From Jatrophihabitans sp035642535 (lineage in GTDB: Bacteria > Actinomycetota > Actinomycetes > Mycobacteriales > Jatrophihabitantaceae): a stretch of DNA of 64,000 nt. The notes under the pieces are model-generated. The model was not told the DNA's origin. It ran no database searches and saw only the letters and a list, made by a program, of their open reading frames with translations. Of this stretch, positions 42,101 to 50,970 are shown piece by piece. Position 1 is the stretch's first letter; the number at the start of each line of letters is the position of its first letter. The translations under genes and the position numbers were made by a program. The stretch covers positions 7,497 to 71,496 of the forward strand of contig DASQSE010000089.1 of NCBI GenBank assembly GCA_035642535.1, written 5' to 3'.

Positions 42101-42592
42101 ATGAGTGATCTCTTGGGCTTGCCCGTCACCACCCTGCAGGGCGAGGCCACCACGTTCGGCGAATTGAGCGCCGGCAAGACGGCACTGGTGGTCAACGTCG
42201 CGAGCCGGTGCGGCCTGACGCCGCAGTACGCGAAGCTCGAAGCGCTGCACGAGGAACTCGGCGCGCAGGGCTTCACGGTGATCGGCTTCCCGTGCAATCA
42301 GTTCCACGGCCAGGAGCCCGGTAGCGCCGAGGAGATCGCGGAGTTTTGCTCGGCCACCTACGGGGTCACGTTCCCCATGTCGAACAAGATCGACGTGAAC
42401 GGTCCGGCGCGCGATCCCATCTACACGCTGCTCACCGACGTCGAGGACGCGAGCGGGCACAGCGGCGACATTCGCTGGAACTTCGAGAAGTTCGTGGTGA
42501 CTCCGGACGGCACCATCGCCACGCGGTTCAGCCCGCGGACCGAGCCCGATGCGCCCGAGGTTCGCGCCGCGATCACCGCAGCGCTCCCGTAG
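42101..42592 (+). CDS. Glutathione peroxidase-family thiol peroxidase
   Basis: This 163-residue peroxidase has the active-site segment VVNVASRCGLTPQY with catalytic Cys (not selenocysteine), 'GFPCNQFHGQEPG' with the conserved Gln, and 'IRWNFEKFVV' with Trp-Asn-Phe. The second Cys in the GFPCNQF loop and a third in 'EFCSATYG' are typical of thioredoxin-dependent members, and actinobacteria generally lack glutathione. ATG 42101 has AGGAGGA eight bases upstream, so a longer frame through the repeat element is rejected. Confidence 0.93.
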   Translation: MSDLLGLPVTTLQGEATTFGELSAGKTALVVNVASRCGLTPQYAKLEALHEELGAQGFTVIGFPCNQFHGQEPGSAEEIAEFCSATYGVTFPMSNKIDVNGPARDPIYTLLTDVEDASGHSGDIRWNFEKFVVTPDGTIATRFSPRTEPDAPEVRAAITAALP

Positions 42593-42806
42593 TCGACCCG
42601 GCCGGTAAGAGGTCGAACTGGCGGCCGTCCTCGCCCCCTCGTGCGGTGACGGCCAGCAGCCCTGCGGAGAATCCTCCGGGAGGGCGGCACCTCGGCCCAG
42701 GAGCGTCCGACCCCCCGATACGTGACGTTCGTCCTGTCTCGCACCGCATTTCGGGCCGTCGGCTGCGCGCGTAGCCTCTGGTCACCGACACCGGGCGGGG
42801 GCGCGC

Positions 42807-43706
42807 ATGCCGAAGACGGCCGAACCCAGGCAGCCGGTGGCGCGCGAGCGGTACGTCGAGGTCGACGGCACCGCGCTGTTCGTCCGCGAGATCGGCGACG
42901 GGCACCCGATCGTCGTGCTGCACGGCGGCCCGGACTTCGACCACACCTACCTGGTTCCGGAGTTGGACCGGCTCGCCGCCTCCGCTCGGCTCATCTACTA
43001 CGACCAGCGCGGCCGTGGTCGTTCGGCGGCGGTCGCCGCCGAGGGGGTCGGCATCGAGTCGGAGCTGACCGACCTCGCCGCGCTGACGCGCGAAGTCGCT
43101 ACCGACCCGGTGGCCCTGCTGGGTCACTCGTGGGGTGGTGTGCTCGCGATGGAGTACGCCGCTCGCTATCCGGAGCGCGTCTCACACCTGATCCTGATGG
43201 ACACCGGCCCGGCCTCGGCGTCCGAGTGGGCGCGCTTCCGCGAGTACCTGCGCGCGCTCCGGGCGCCGGGCGAGGTCGAGGAGATGGCGCAGCTCGCGGC
43301 CACTGCGCGTTACGCAGCCGGTGACGTGCAGGCGGAGCTCGACTACTACCGGATCCACTTCCGCAGCACCGTCCCCGCCGAGCATCTCGAGGAGCTCCTC
43401 CGGCGGCTCCGTGCGCACTTCACCGAAGACACCGTGCTCGCCGCCCGTGCGATCGAGCAGCGTCTCTACGCGCAGACTTGTCTGCGCCCCGAATACGATC
43501 TCGTTCCCGCGCTGTCGGCTTTGCCGATCCCGACACTGGTGCTGTGCGGCGAGCACGACTTCATCCCGATCGAGATGGCGGCGCGTATCGCGGACGCGAT
43601 GCCCGGCGCGCGCCTCGGTGTCATCGACGGGTGCGGGCACTTTCCGTATCTCGAGCGTCCCGACATGGTGCATGAACTCGTCGCCGGATTGATCAACGCC
43701 GGCTGA
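42807..43706 (+). CDS. Alpha/beta hydrolase (proline iminopeptidase-like)
   Basis: This 299-residue hydrolase has oxyanion motif HGGPDFDH, nucleophile elbow GHSWGG, acid in 'LCGEHDFIPIEMA' and His in DGCGHFPYLERP. The HGGP plus GHSWGG pairing is that of the S33 proline-iminopeptidase-like branch. A helical cap lies between about residues 150 and 225. The substrate is unassigned. The 214 bases before it (42593-42806) contain nothing I can identify. It is convergent with adoK, 9 bases apart. Confidence 0.88.
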   Translation: MPKTAEPRQPVARERYVEVDGTALFVREIGDGHPIVVLHGGPDFDHTYLVPELDRLAASARLIYYDQRGRGRSAAVAAEGVGIESELTDLAALTREVATDPVALLGHSWGGVLAMEYAARYPERVSHLILMDTGPASASEWARFREYLRALRAPGEVEEMAQLAATARYAAGDVQAELDYYRIHFRSTVPAEHLEELLRRLRAHFTEDTVLAARAIEQRLYAQTCLRPEYDLVPALSALPIPTLVLCGEHDFIPIEMAARIADAMPGARLGVIDGCGHFPYLERPDMVHELVAGLINAG

Positions 43707-43715
43707 CGCGCACGG

Positions 43716-44687
43716 TCAGCCCAGGTGGGGCAGCACCTCGGCGGCGCAGTCGTCGCCGTAGGACGCGGCGAGTCGGTCGGCGAAGTCGTTGGGTTTGACG
43801 ACGTACTCCTGCGTGCCGACCGTCTCGAGGACGAGCGTGGCGAGCAGGCTGCCGACCTGTGCCGCCCGCTCCCACGACAGCCCCCACTCGCGGGCGGTGA
43901 GAAAACCGGCACGGAACCCGTCCCCGACCCCGGTCGGATCGGCCTTCGTCCGCTCCTTCGCGCAGGGGACGTGCGCGTACTCCACGCCGCGGCCGACGAT
44001 CTCGACGCCCTTCGAACCGAGCGTCGTCACGCGCACGTCGACCATCCCGAGCAGGTCCTCCTCGGCGAGGTTGGTCTTCGATTTGAGCAGGCTCTTCTCG
44101 TAGTCGTTCGTGAACAGCAGCTCCGCTCCATCGACGAGCTTGTACAGCTCCTCGCCGCTCATCCGGGCGATCTGCTGGGACGGGTCGGCCGCGAACCGGT
44201 AGCCGCGATCGCGGCACTCGGCGCTGTGCCGCACCATGGCCGCGGGGTCGTCCGCGCTGATCACGACGAGGTCGGCGTTGGTCGCCTGCCACGCGGGTTC
44301 CAGCTCGATGTTGCGCGCTTCGCTCATCGCGCCGGCGTAGAACGATGCGATCTGGCACATCTGTTCGTCGGTCGTGCAGACGAAGCGCGCAGTGTGATGG
44401 ACGTCTGAGACGTAGACGAACTCGCAGTTGACGCCGTGCCGTTCCAGCCACGACCGGTACTCGTCGAAGTCGGCGCCGACCGCACCCATCAACACCGGTG
44501 CGCCGCCGAGCTGTCCCATGCCGAACGCGACGTTGGCCGCGACGCCGCCGCGGCGCACGACCAGGTCATCGACGAGGAAGGAGAGCGACACCTTGTGCAG
44601 CTGATCGGCGAGCAACTGCTCGGAGAACGTGCCCGGGAAGTGCATCAGGTGATCGGTGGCGATGGACCCTGCAACGAGGACACTCAC
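43716..44687 (-). CDS. adoK: PfkB-family adenosine kinase
   Basis: This 323-residue sugar/nucleoside kinase starts VSVLVAGSIATDHLMHFPG. PfkB motifs are GGVAANVAFGMGQLGG (first signature) and 'DPTGVGDGFRAGFL' (second signature with catalytic Asp and anion hole). It resembles actinobacterial AdoK (Rv2202c), which phosphorylates adenosine using ATP. The GTG start at 44687 is supported by the N-terminal beta strand. It is separated from the upstream erpA-like gene by a strong hairpin. Confidence 0.9.
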   Translation of the reverse strand: MSVLVAGSIATDHLMHFPGTFSEQLLADQLHKVSLSFLVDDLVVRRGGVAANVAFGMGQLGGAPVLMGAVGADFDEYRSWLERHGVNCEFVYVSDVHHTARFVCTTDEQMCQIASFYAGAMSEARNIELEPAWQATNADLVVISADDPAAMVRHSAECRDRGYRFAADPSQQIARMSGEELYKLVDGAELLFTNDYEKSLLKSKTNLAEEDLLGMVDVRVTTLGSKGVEIVGRGVEYAHVPCAKERTKADPTGVGDGFRAGFLTAREWGLSWERAAQVGSLLATLVLETVGTQEYVVKPNDFADRLAASYGDDCAAEVLPHLG

Positions 44688-44726
44688 GGGAGAACGCTAC
44701 CCAACTAGCGGCCGAAAAGACGCCGA

Positions 44727-44755
44727 CGGCCGGACACGAATCACGTGTCCGGCCG
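44727..44755 (-). terminator. Strong hairpin terminator between erpA-like gene and adoK
   Basis: CGGCCGGACACG (44727-44738) pairs exactly with CGTGTCCGGCCG (44744-44755) across a 5-base loop. On the minus strand it is followed after ten bases by TCTTTTC. It follows the erpA-like stop at 44791. Confidence 0.8.
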
Positions 44756-44790
44756 TATCGGCGGTTACAAATGCGGTACTAAATGCGGTA

Positions 44791-45174
44791 TTAGCCGCAG
44801 AAGCTGTTGCCGCAGGCGCATCCGCTCGACGCGTTGGGATTGTCGATGGTGAAGCCCTGCTGCTCGATCGTGTCGGTGAAGTCGACCGTGGCGCCGCCGA
44901 GGTAGGGGGCGCTCATCCGGTCGACGACCAAGGGGACGCCGTGCCGCTCGAGCTCGATGTCGCCGTCGAGGCTGCGCTCGTCGAAGAAGAGCTGATACTG
45001 CAGACCGGAGCAGCCGCCGGGCTGCACCGCCACGCGCAACCGGAGGTCGTCGCGGCCCTCCTGGTCGAGCAGGGCGCGTACCTTGACCGCGGCCGCCTCG
45101 GTGAGCGCCATTTCCTTGGCCGGTGCGTCGGCGGGTGCGCTCGTAAGCTCGACAGGGCTTTCGGTGCTCGTCAT
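44791..45174 (-). CDS. erpA: A-type iron-sulfur cluster insertion protein
   Basis: This 127-residue A-type carrier delivers Fe-S clusters to apo-proteins. The three conserved cysteines are present in GGCSGLQY and GCACGNSFCG. A 20-residue Thr/Ala/Glu N-terminal extension precedes the conserved 'MALTEAAAVKVRALLDQE'. It occupies the Rv2204c position. A nearby role is obvious because the Rieske protein needs such clusters, though that is not a specific link. It is divergent from DUF3043. Confidence 0.92.
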   Translation of the reverse strand: MTSTESPVELTSAPADAPAKEMALTEAAAVKVRALLDQEGRDDLRLRVAVQPGGCSGLQYQLFFDERSLDGDIELERHGVPLVVDRMSAPYLGGATVDFTDTIEQQGFTIDNPNASSGCACGNSFCG

Positions 45175-45370
45175 GGTGCTCCCAGCAGGATTCGGTTTCA
45201 GCGATGCCTTTGCAACCGGATCTTTCCGGCAACCATTCCATGGTAACCATGACTCCGACGTCCGCTATGGACCTAGGGCCCTGATTACGCAAAAGCTCCG
45301 AGCCCGCATCGGCGCGCACGCCCGCTGACACTGGCCCGGATGGCCGCGCTGCCGTAGGTATTCTGGGCGC

Positions 45371-45982
45371 GTGAAGCTGACCCGCCGCGCGAAGCCGGCC
45401 GAGGCCGAGGCCGAGACGGTCGCCGACGACGCCACCGACACCGAAGCGGCGACAAGTAAGGGTCGGCCGACGCCGAAACGGCGGGATTCGCAGGGGCGGC
45501 GCGGGCCGGTGTCGGCGCCGAGGACCCGAAAAGAGGCGTACGCGCGGCAGAAGCAACTCGCCAAGCAGCAGAAGACTGCGCGGTCCACCGCGAAGCCACG
45601 CTCGGCGGCCGAGCAGCGCGCCGCCCTCAAGCGCGGCGATCCGAGCGTGCTGCCGCGCCGCGACCAGGGCAAGACCCGCAAGCTTGCGCGCGACTACGTC
45701 GATTCACACCGGATGATGAGCAACTACCTGCTCGTGCTGTTCCCGCTCATGATCGCGGGTATCGCGCTGCCGCAGTTGCAGCTGGTGGTGCTCGCCGTGT
45801 TCGTCGCGCTGCTGGTCGAGTGGTATTTCGTGGGCCGGCGCATCCGCGCGATGTCGATGAAGCGCTTCGGCGAGGCGCAGGGCGGCAACATGTCGATCGG
45901 CTTCTACGCCGGCAGTCGCGCGTACCTGCCGCGCCGGTGGCGACTGCCGGCCCCGCAGGTCGAACGCGGCGATCCGATCTGA
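45371..45982 (+). CDS. DUF3043 membrane protein
   Basis: This 203-residue protein has a charged disordered N-terminal half (KLTRRAKPAEAEAETVADD to RSAAEQRAALKRGDPS), then 'LPRRDQGKTRKLARDYVDSHRMMSNYLL', two adjacent membrane helices (about 120-160) and a conserved C-terminal stretch 'GNMSIGFYAGSRAYLPRRWRLP'. DUF3043 is an actinobacterial family of unknown function. The GTG start at 45371 matches the usual KLTRR opening. The 196 bases to the divergent erpA-like gene hold no recognised element. Confidence 0.88.
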   Translation: MKLTRRAKPAEAEAETVADDATDTEAATSKGRPTPKRRDSQGRRGPVSAPRTRKEAYARQKQLAKQQKTARSTAKPRSAAEQRAALKRGDPSVLPRRDQGKTRKLARDYVDSHRMMSNYLLVLFPLMIAGIALPQLQLVVLAVFVALLVEWYFVGRRIRAMSMKRFGEAQGGNMSIGFYAGSRAYLPRRWRLPAPQVERGDPI

Positions 45983-45999
45983 CCCGATCTCCCGTTCCC

Positions 46000-46857
46000 A
46001 TGGCGCGCGTGGCGGTCACCGGCAGCAGCGGCAAGCTGGGTCGGGTCGTGGTCGACCATCTCGTCGAACACGGCTGGGACGTAGTCGCGCTCGATCGCGT
46101 GCCATCGCCGCGCGCCGACGTCGTGTCCTCGATCGTCGACCTCACCGACTTCGGCGAGGCGGTCGAGGCGATCAGCGGGATCGACGACCGGCACCAAGGT
46201 GTCGACGCGCTCGTGCACCTCGCCGCGATCCCCGCCCCCGGCCTGTTGCCGAACGCCGCCACCTTCGCCAACAACGTCACCGCGTCCTACAACGTGTACG
46301 CCGCGGCCGTCCGCGCCGGCGTCCGCAAGATCGTCTGGGCGTCGAGCGAGACGGTGCTCGGGCTGCCGTTCGACGAGCCGCCGCCCTACGTCCCAGTGGA
46401 CGAGGAGTACCCGCCGCGGCCGAACAGCACCTACTCGCTCGTGAAGACGCTCGAGGAGGAGATGGCACGTCAGCTGTGCCGGTGGTACCCGGATCTCTCG
46501 ATGACGGGGCTGCGGTTCAGCAACGTCATGTATCCCGAGGACTACGCGCGGTTCCCCTCCTACGACGCCGACGCCGCGCTACGGAAGTGGAACCTGTGGG
46601 GCTACATCGACGCGCGCGACGGTGCGCAGGCCGTGCGCCGCGCGCTCGAGAATCGCAGCGTCGGGCCGGACGTCTTCATCATCGCCAACGCCGACACGGT
46701 GATGTCCCGCCCCAATGCAGAGCTGCTCGCCGAGGTGTTTCCGGACGTGCCGCTCGCAAAACCGGTCGGATCGCATGAGACGCTGCTGTCGATCGACAAG
46801 GCCCGCCGGGTCCTCGGCTACGAACCGCAACATTCGTGGCGTGCCGAATCAGATTGA
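46000..46857 (+). CDS. NAD(P)-dependent epimerase/dehydratase (extended SDR)
   Basis: This 285-residue extended SDR has the dinucleotide motif TGSSGKLG (7-14), VDALVHLAAI, 'VWASSETVLG' (catalytic Ser) and YSLVK (catalytic Tyr/Lys). An upstream frame reads into DUF3043 and is rejected; the ATG follows that gene by 17 bases. Substrate is probably a nucleotide-sugar or uronate-like compound by family, but it is not determined. It could complement galT/galK only if it were a UDP-sugar 4-epimerase, which the sequence does not show. Confidence 0.88.
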   Translation: MARVAVTGSSGKLGRVVVDHLVEHGWDVVALDRVPSPRADVVSSIVDLTDFGEAVEAISGIDDRHQGVDALVHLAAIPAPGLLPNAATFANNVTASYNVYAAAVRAGVRKIVWASSETVLGLPFDEPPPYVPVDEEYPPRPNSTYSLVKTLEEEMARQLCRWYPDLSMTGLRFSNVMYPEDYARFPSYDADAALRKWNLWGYIDARDGAQAVRRALENRSVGPDVFIIANADTVMSRPNAELLAEVFPDVPLAKPVGSHETLLSIDKARRVLGYEPQHSWRAESD

Positions 46858-46979
46858 GTCACGCTGCGCAACTGCGGGCTCAGACGGGTATCACCCTGGC
46901 ATCAGAGTCCAACGTCGAGGACGAGGAGTAGCGCGCCCGGGGGCGTCCGAAGGGGCGCGGCGCCGGGAGGTGGCGATAC

Positions 46980-47387
46980 GTGGGGCAGATGCGGGCGTCG
47001 TTCGACATTCCGGCCACGCCGGCCGGCCCGGCCGGCGCGCGACATGCTGTCGCTGCGCTGTTGCCCATCTGGGGGCTCGCTTCGCTGATCGCGGATGCCG
47101 AGCTGGTGGTGAGCGAGTTGGTCACCAATGCGATCCAGCATGCCCCGGGCACGGACACCGTCGAGCTCGAGTTGGTCGCACACGCCGATTGGCTGCACAT
47201 CTCGCTCGCCGACGGGTCGGTGGCCGAACCGACGGTCGCGGAGCTGGACCGCGAGGCGCTGGGCGGCCGCGGGATGCGGATCGTCGCCGCTCTCGGTCAA
47301 CGGTGGGGTGCGGAGGTGTACCGCGGCGGCAAGCGGGTGTGGGTGGACCTCGTCCGACCGGATGGCGCAATCGCACCTCGCCGGTGA
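46980..47387 (+). CDS. Anti-sigma-type HATPase_c protein
   Basis: This 135-residue serine-kinase-like protein has an N box 'ELVVSELVTNAIQHAPG' and G box 'LGGRGMRIVAALG' of the GHKL fold, in the SpoIIAB/RsbW-like HATPase_c_2 group. Such proteins bind ATP and often control a sigma factor or phosphorylate an anti-anti-sigma partner, but no partner gene is adjacent. GTG 46980 has GGGAGG about nine bases upstream. Confidence 0.88.
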   Translation: MGQMRASFDIPATPAGPAGARHAVAALLPIWGLASLIADAELVVSELVTNAIQHAPGTDTVELELVAHADWLHISLADGSVAEPTVAELDREALGGRGMRIVAALGQRWGAEVYRGGKRVWVDLVRPDGAIAPRR

Positions 47388-47420
47388 TGCAGGCGCCGCC
47401 GTGCCGGGTATACCGCCGTC

Positions 47421-49058
47421 GTGGCTCGTCTTCTGATCGGTCCCGTTCTGCGCCACGTCGGCCGTACCGACGCCACCGTCTGGGTGGAGACGGACACGCC
47501 GTGCGAGGTGACGGTGCTGGGCACCCGCGAACACACCTGGACGGTGGCCGGGCACCACTACGCGCTGGTGGTGCTGACCGACCTCGAACCCGGCAGCACC
47601 GTCCCGTACGAGGTTCACCTCGACGGTGAGCCGGCATGGCCGCCGCTGACCGGTGACCGGCCGGCGTCGGTGATCCGCACGCTCGGCGACGAACGCTCGT
47701 TGCGCATCGCGTTCGGCTCGTGCCGCTACGGCCGGGTCGCGGTCAAGCTCGACGACCCGCACTTCGACGTGGATGCCCTTGCCTGCATCGCGCGCCGGAT
47801 GGTCGGCAAGCCGCAGCAGACCTGGCCGGACGCCTTGCTGATGCTCGGCGACCAGGTGTACGCGGACGAGACGTCGGAGGCCACGAGGCGCCGCATCCGC
47901 GCCAGGCGCGACATCACGCAGGGCGCAAAGGACCAGGTGGCCGACTTCGAGGAGTACACCTGGCTCTACCTCGAGTCGTGGACCGACCCGGACGTGCGCT
48001 GGTTGCTGTCCACCGTGCCGAGTTCGATGATCTTCGACGACCACGACGTGCGCGACGACTGGAACACCTCTCACTCGTGGCGCGAGGACATGCGCCGCAC
48101 GTCCTGGTGGCAGGACCGCATCGCCGGCGGGCTGTCCTCTTACTGGGTCTACCAGCACATCGGCAACCTCTCGCCGGACGACCTCGCGAAGGACGACCTG
48201 TACCAGCGGGTGCGCTCGTACGACGGGGACGCCGAGCCGCTGCTGCGCGAGTTCGTCGAGGCTGCGGACCGGGAGGCCGACGGCGCGAAGGGCGCGCGGT
48301 GGTCGTTCCGCCGCGACTTCGGCCGGACCCGCGTGGTCATCATCGACTCCCGGTGCGGACGGATCCTCGCCGACGGGGCGCGCAGCATGGTGAGCGAGGA
48401 CGAGTTCGCCTGGATCGCGGAGCAGGTGGACGGCGACTACGACCATCTTCTGCTCGGCACGTCGCTGCCCTGGCTGCTCCCCCGCGCGTTGCACGACCTG
48501 GAGGCGTGGAACGAGGCCATGGCCTCGGGCGAACACGGTCGGCGCCGGGCTCGCTTTGCCGAGCGGCTGCGTCGCGCCGCCGACCTCGAGCACTGGGCGG
48601 CGTTCGGGCGCTCGTTCGAAGCGTTGACCGGCCTGCTGGGCGAGGTGGCCAGGGGCGAGCGCAGCCCCGACCGGCCGCCGGCCTCCGTGTGCGTGCTCTC
48701 CGGCGATGTCCACCACGCCTACGCCGCCCAGGCGCAGTATCGCGACGCGACGCCCGCGCCCGTCTACCAGCTCACCTGCTCGCCGCTGCACAACTTCGTG
48801 CCGCGAGCGATGAAAGTTACGTTCCGCGCGGCCTGGAGCCCGGTTGCCGAACGCGTCATGAGCAACCTCCTTCGGTTGTCGGGCCCGGTGCCACGTCCCT
48901 CGCTGGAGTGGAAGCGGCTGCACGGGCCGTCGTTCGGCAACGAGATCGCGACGCTGCTGATCGACGGGCGCCAGGCGGAGTTCGTGCTCGAGCGCTCTGC
49001 GTCATCCGACGAGTCGGGCGACTTGCGCGAACTCGTGCGATTGCAACTGGCGCGCTGA
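47421..49058 (+). CDS. PhoD-family alkaline phosphatase/phosphodiesterase
   Basis: This 545-residue metallophosphatase has the PhoD motif series: FGSCRYG, LMLGDQVYADE, IFDDHDVRDDWN and 'VLSGDVHHAYAAQ', with an N-terminal beta domain (GPVLRHVGRTDATVWVETD). The family cleaves phosphodiesters such as teichoic acid or phospholipid head groups. No signal peptide or Tat motif is visible at the GTG start, so this copy looks cytoplasmic, unlike secreted PhoD enzymes. It starts 33 bases after the HATPase gene. Confidence 0.9.
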   Translation: MARLLIGPVLRHVGRTDATVWVETDTPCEVTVLGTREHTWTVAGHHYALVVLTDLEPGSTVPYEVHLDGEPAWPPLTGDRPASVIRTLGDERSLRIAFGSCRYGRVAVKLDDPHFDVDALACIARRMVGKPQQTWPDALLMLGDQVYADETSEATRRRIRARRDITQGAKDQVADFEEYTWLYLESWTDPDVRWLLSTVPSSMIFDDHDVRDDWNTSHSWREDMRRTSWWQDRIAGGLSSYWVYQHIGNLSPDDLAKDDLYQRVRSYDGDAEPLLREFVEAADREADGAKGARWSFRRDFGRTRVVIIDSRCGRILADGARSMVSEDEFAWIAEQVDGDYDHLLLGTSLPWLLPRALHDLEAWNEAMASGEHGRRRARFAERLRRAADLEHWAAFGRSFEALTGLLGEVARGERSPDRPPASVCVLSGDVHHAYAAQAQYRDATPAPVYQLTCSPLHNFVPRAMKVTFRAAWSPVAERVMSNLLRLSGPVPRPSLEWKRLHGPSFGNEIATLLIDGRQAEFVLERSASSDESGDLRELVRLQLAR

Positions 49059-49077
49059 ACCGGCTCCGCGCGATCCG

Positions 49078-49611
49078 TCAGCGGCCCGTCGTGCCGTCGA
49101 TGGCCTCACGAAGCAGATCGGCGTGGCCGTTGTGCCGCGCGTATTCGCCGATCATGTGGACGTACACCATCCGCAGCGAGAACGGCTCGCCGTCGAAGTC
49201 GAAGGTGTCCGCGAAATCCAAGCCCGCGACCGCCGCATCGGCGCTGCGCCACTCGTCCTGCAGTCGCCGGACCGCGTCGGGCGCCTCGGCCGGGTCGAGC
49301 GCGTCGTAGTCGTGGTCCTTGCCGAGCGCGAGGTCGTACATCGGCGCGATGCCCTCGCCGGCGGCGCGCTGCCGGAACCAGATCCGCTCCACCTTCGCGA
49401 CGTGGCGCACGAGTCCGAGCAGCGAGAGGTTGGACGACGGGAGCGGACGATCGGCCAACTGCTCGCCGGTCAGGCCGGCGCAGATGTTGAGCAGGGTGCT
49501 GCGCTGCCAGCCGAGATAACCCTCGAGTATCGGCCGGTCGGACCCGGTGAGCGGTCCGTCGACGGGTGCGGGCGCGGGAACTGTCCATGTCGTGCGCATC
49601 GTCATCGTCAT
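49078..49611 (-). CDS. DinB/DUF664-family protein
   Basis: This 177-residue four-helix protein has the DinB-like core: 'LEGYLGWQRSTLLNICAGLTGEQL', 'LLGLVRHVAKVERIWFRQRAAG' with His, and 'HMIGEYARHNGHADLLREAIDG' with the conserved His pair for metal. It probably belongs to thiol- or metal-dependent transferases of the DinB superfamily, with no substrate known. The first ATG of an MTMTMRTTW run overlaps the response-regulator stop by four bases, which decides the start. Confidence 0.88.
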   Translation of the reverse strand: MTMTMRTTWTVPAPAPVDGPLTGSDRPILEGYLGWQRSTLLNICAGLTGEQLADRPLPSSNLSLLGLVRHVAKVERIWFRQRAAGEGIAPMYDLALGKDHDYDALDPAEAPDAVRRLQDEWRSADAAVAGLDFADTFDFDGEPFSLRMVYVHMIGEYARHNGHADLLREAIDGTTGR

Positions 49612-50255
49612 CCGTTCAAATAGGCGAGCACGGCGAGCACCCGGCGGTTGTCGTCCTCGGACTGCGGCAGACCCAGTCGGTTGAAGATGCTGTTCGTGTG
49701 CTTGCTGACCGCCTTCTCGGTTACGAACAGCCGGCCCGCGATCGCCGCGTTGGATCGCCCCTCGGCCATGAGCGCGAGCACTTCCCGCTCGCGCGGAGTC
49801 AGCGTCTGCAGCGGCTCGTCGATCGCGGAGCGCCTGGTGAGCAGTTGGGCCACCACCTCGGGATCCATCGCGGTGCCCCCAGCCGCGACCTGGCGCACCG
49901 CGTCGACGAACTGGCCGACGTTGAACACCCGGTCCTTGAGCAGGTAGCCGACCCCGCCGGAGCGGTCGCCCAGCAACTCCCGCGCGTAGCGCTGCTCCAC
50001 GTACTGCGACAGGACGAGGATCGGCAGCCCGGGCACCTGTGCGCGCGCCTCGATCGCCGCCTTCAGCCCCTCGTCGGTGAACGTCGGCGGCAGCCGCACG
50101 TCGACGATCCCGACGTCCGGCTTGTGCGTCGTCAGGGCGCGCAGCAGCGACGGCCCGTTGTCGACGGCCTCGACGACCTCGCAGTCGTGCGTTTCGAGCA
50201 GCCTGATCAGGCCTTCCCGGAGGAGGGCAAGGTCCTCTGCGATCACCACCCGCAC
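49608..50255 (-). CDS. NarL/FixJ-family response regulator, no adjacent kinase
   Basis: This 215-residue regulator has receiver acids ED (7-8), phospho-acceptor Asp52 in VGIVDVRLPP, Lys in GYLLKDRVFN and a LuxR-type HTH (LTPREREVLALMAEGRSNAAIAG...AVSKHTNSIFNRLGL). The family pairs with HisKA_3 kinases; one lies 2.3 kb away at 52582-53748 and may be its partner. It is coupled to the DinB gene by ATGA. The GTG start gives VRVVIAEDLALLREG. Confidence 0.92.
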   Translation of the reverse strand: MRVVIAEDLALLREGLIRLLETHDCEVVEAVDNGPSLLRALTTHKPDVGIVDVRLPPTFTDEGLKAAIEARAQVPGLPILVLSQYVEQRYARELLGDRSGGVGYLLKDRVFNVGQFVDAVRQVAAGGTAMDPEVVAQLLTRRSAIDEPLQTLTPREREVLALMAEGRSNAAIAGRLFVTEKAVSKHTNSIFNRLGLPQSEDDNRRVLAVLAYLNG

Positions 50256-50302
50256 GGCAGCACGATAACGACTGCGGTCGGCCCGCCGCCGCGGCCTGCG
50301 GA

Positions 50303-50968
50303 CTAGGCCCGCTTCGTGGTGCCGGCCAGGACGACCTGACCGCTCGAGTCCTCACCAGCTCCGACGACCTGCCGAGTGATCGTGAACGTCGTGAAATCAG
50401 CCGGCGACACGGCCGACCAGAGCGTGACGTCCCGGCCGTCGTTGAACGTCCCGACCGGGACCAATACGCCGTCGGCGCTCTTGAGCCAGGCCTCGTAGTA
50501 GCGTCCGTTGTCGCGCCGGGGCAGCCCGTCGGCATGCAGTTCGATGCGCCATCCGCTGGTGCTCTTCGTGAGCGTGACGTCGCCTGATGCGTTTGGCTGG
50601 AGTTCGGTCGCGGCCAGCGTCGCCGCGAACTTTTCGGGATTGCTGGTGGTGCGCGTGCCGAAGAAGACACCCAGTGCGAGGGCGATGATCACCGCCGCGG
50701 CCGCACTCAACATGATCCAGCGCCGGTGGCTCGCGCGCCGCACCGCATGCAGCGGCGTCGGGCCAGTGGCCGGGTTCTCTCGCGCGGCCGCGACCGCAGC
50801 CACGACGCGCTCGCCCAACTCGGCCGGCGGTTCGGCCCACAGGGCGTGATCGGCGAGCAGGCCGCGCAGGTCGTCGAGCGCCGCGACATCGCTGGCCGGC
50901 AAGGCGACGGGTTCGTGCGCAGCGGCGTCGTCGCCCGCGAGGTAGGCGGCGCGCTGGTCGTCGGTCAC
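50303..50968 (-). CDS. RskA-type anti-sigma factor
   Basis: This 221-residue membrane protein has a cytoplasmic N-terminal region (residues 1-80, binding sigma), a single membrane span 'WIMLSAAAAVIIALALGVFFG' (about 86-106) and an extracytoplasmic RskA_C domain (YYEAWLKSADGVLVPVGTF...WSAVSPADFTTFTIT). It is expected to hold the sigma factor until proteolysis. It begins two bases after the sigma stop and uses the GGGAGG inside the sigma end as RBS. Confidence 0.88.
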   Translation of the reverse strand: MTDDQRAAYLAGDDAAAHEPVALPASDVAALDDLRGLLADHALWAEPPAELGERVVAAVAAARENPATGPTPLHAVRRASHRRWIMLSAAAAVIIALALGVFFGTRTTSNPEKFAATLAATELQPNASGDVTLTKSTSGWRIELHADGLPRRDNGRYYEAWLKSADGVLVPVGTFNDGRDVTLWSAVSPADFTTFTITRQVVGAGEDSSGQVVLAGTTKRA

Positions 50969-50970
50969 GA

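Noticed and set aside
42593..42806. Possible regulatory RNA upstream of the alpha/beta hydrolase
   Set aside because: A GGAGAATCCTCC-like palindrome occurs, but no known riboswitch blocks or promoter could be recognised.
46902..48923. A 673-codon antisense frame over the PhoD gene
   Set aside because: PhoD motifs on the plus strand are intact, and the antisense product has no family features.
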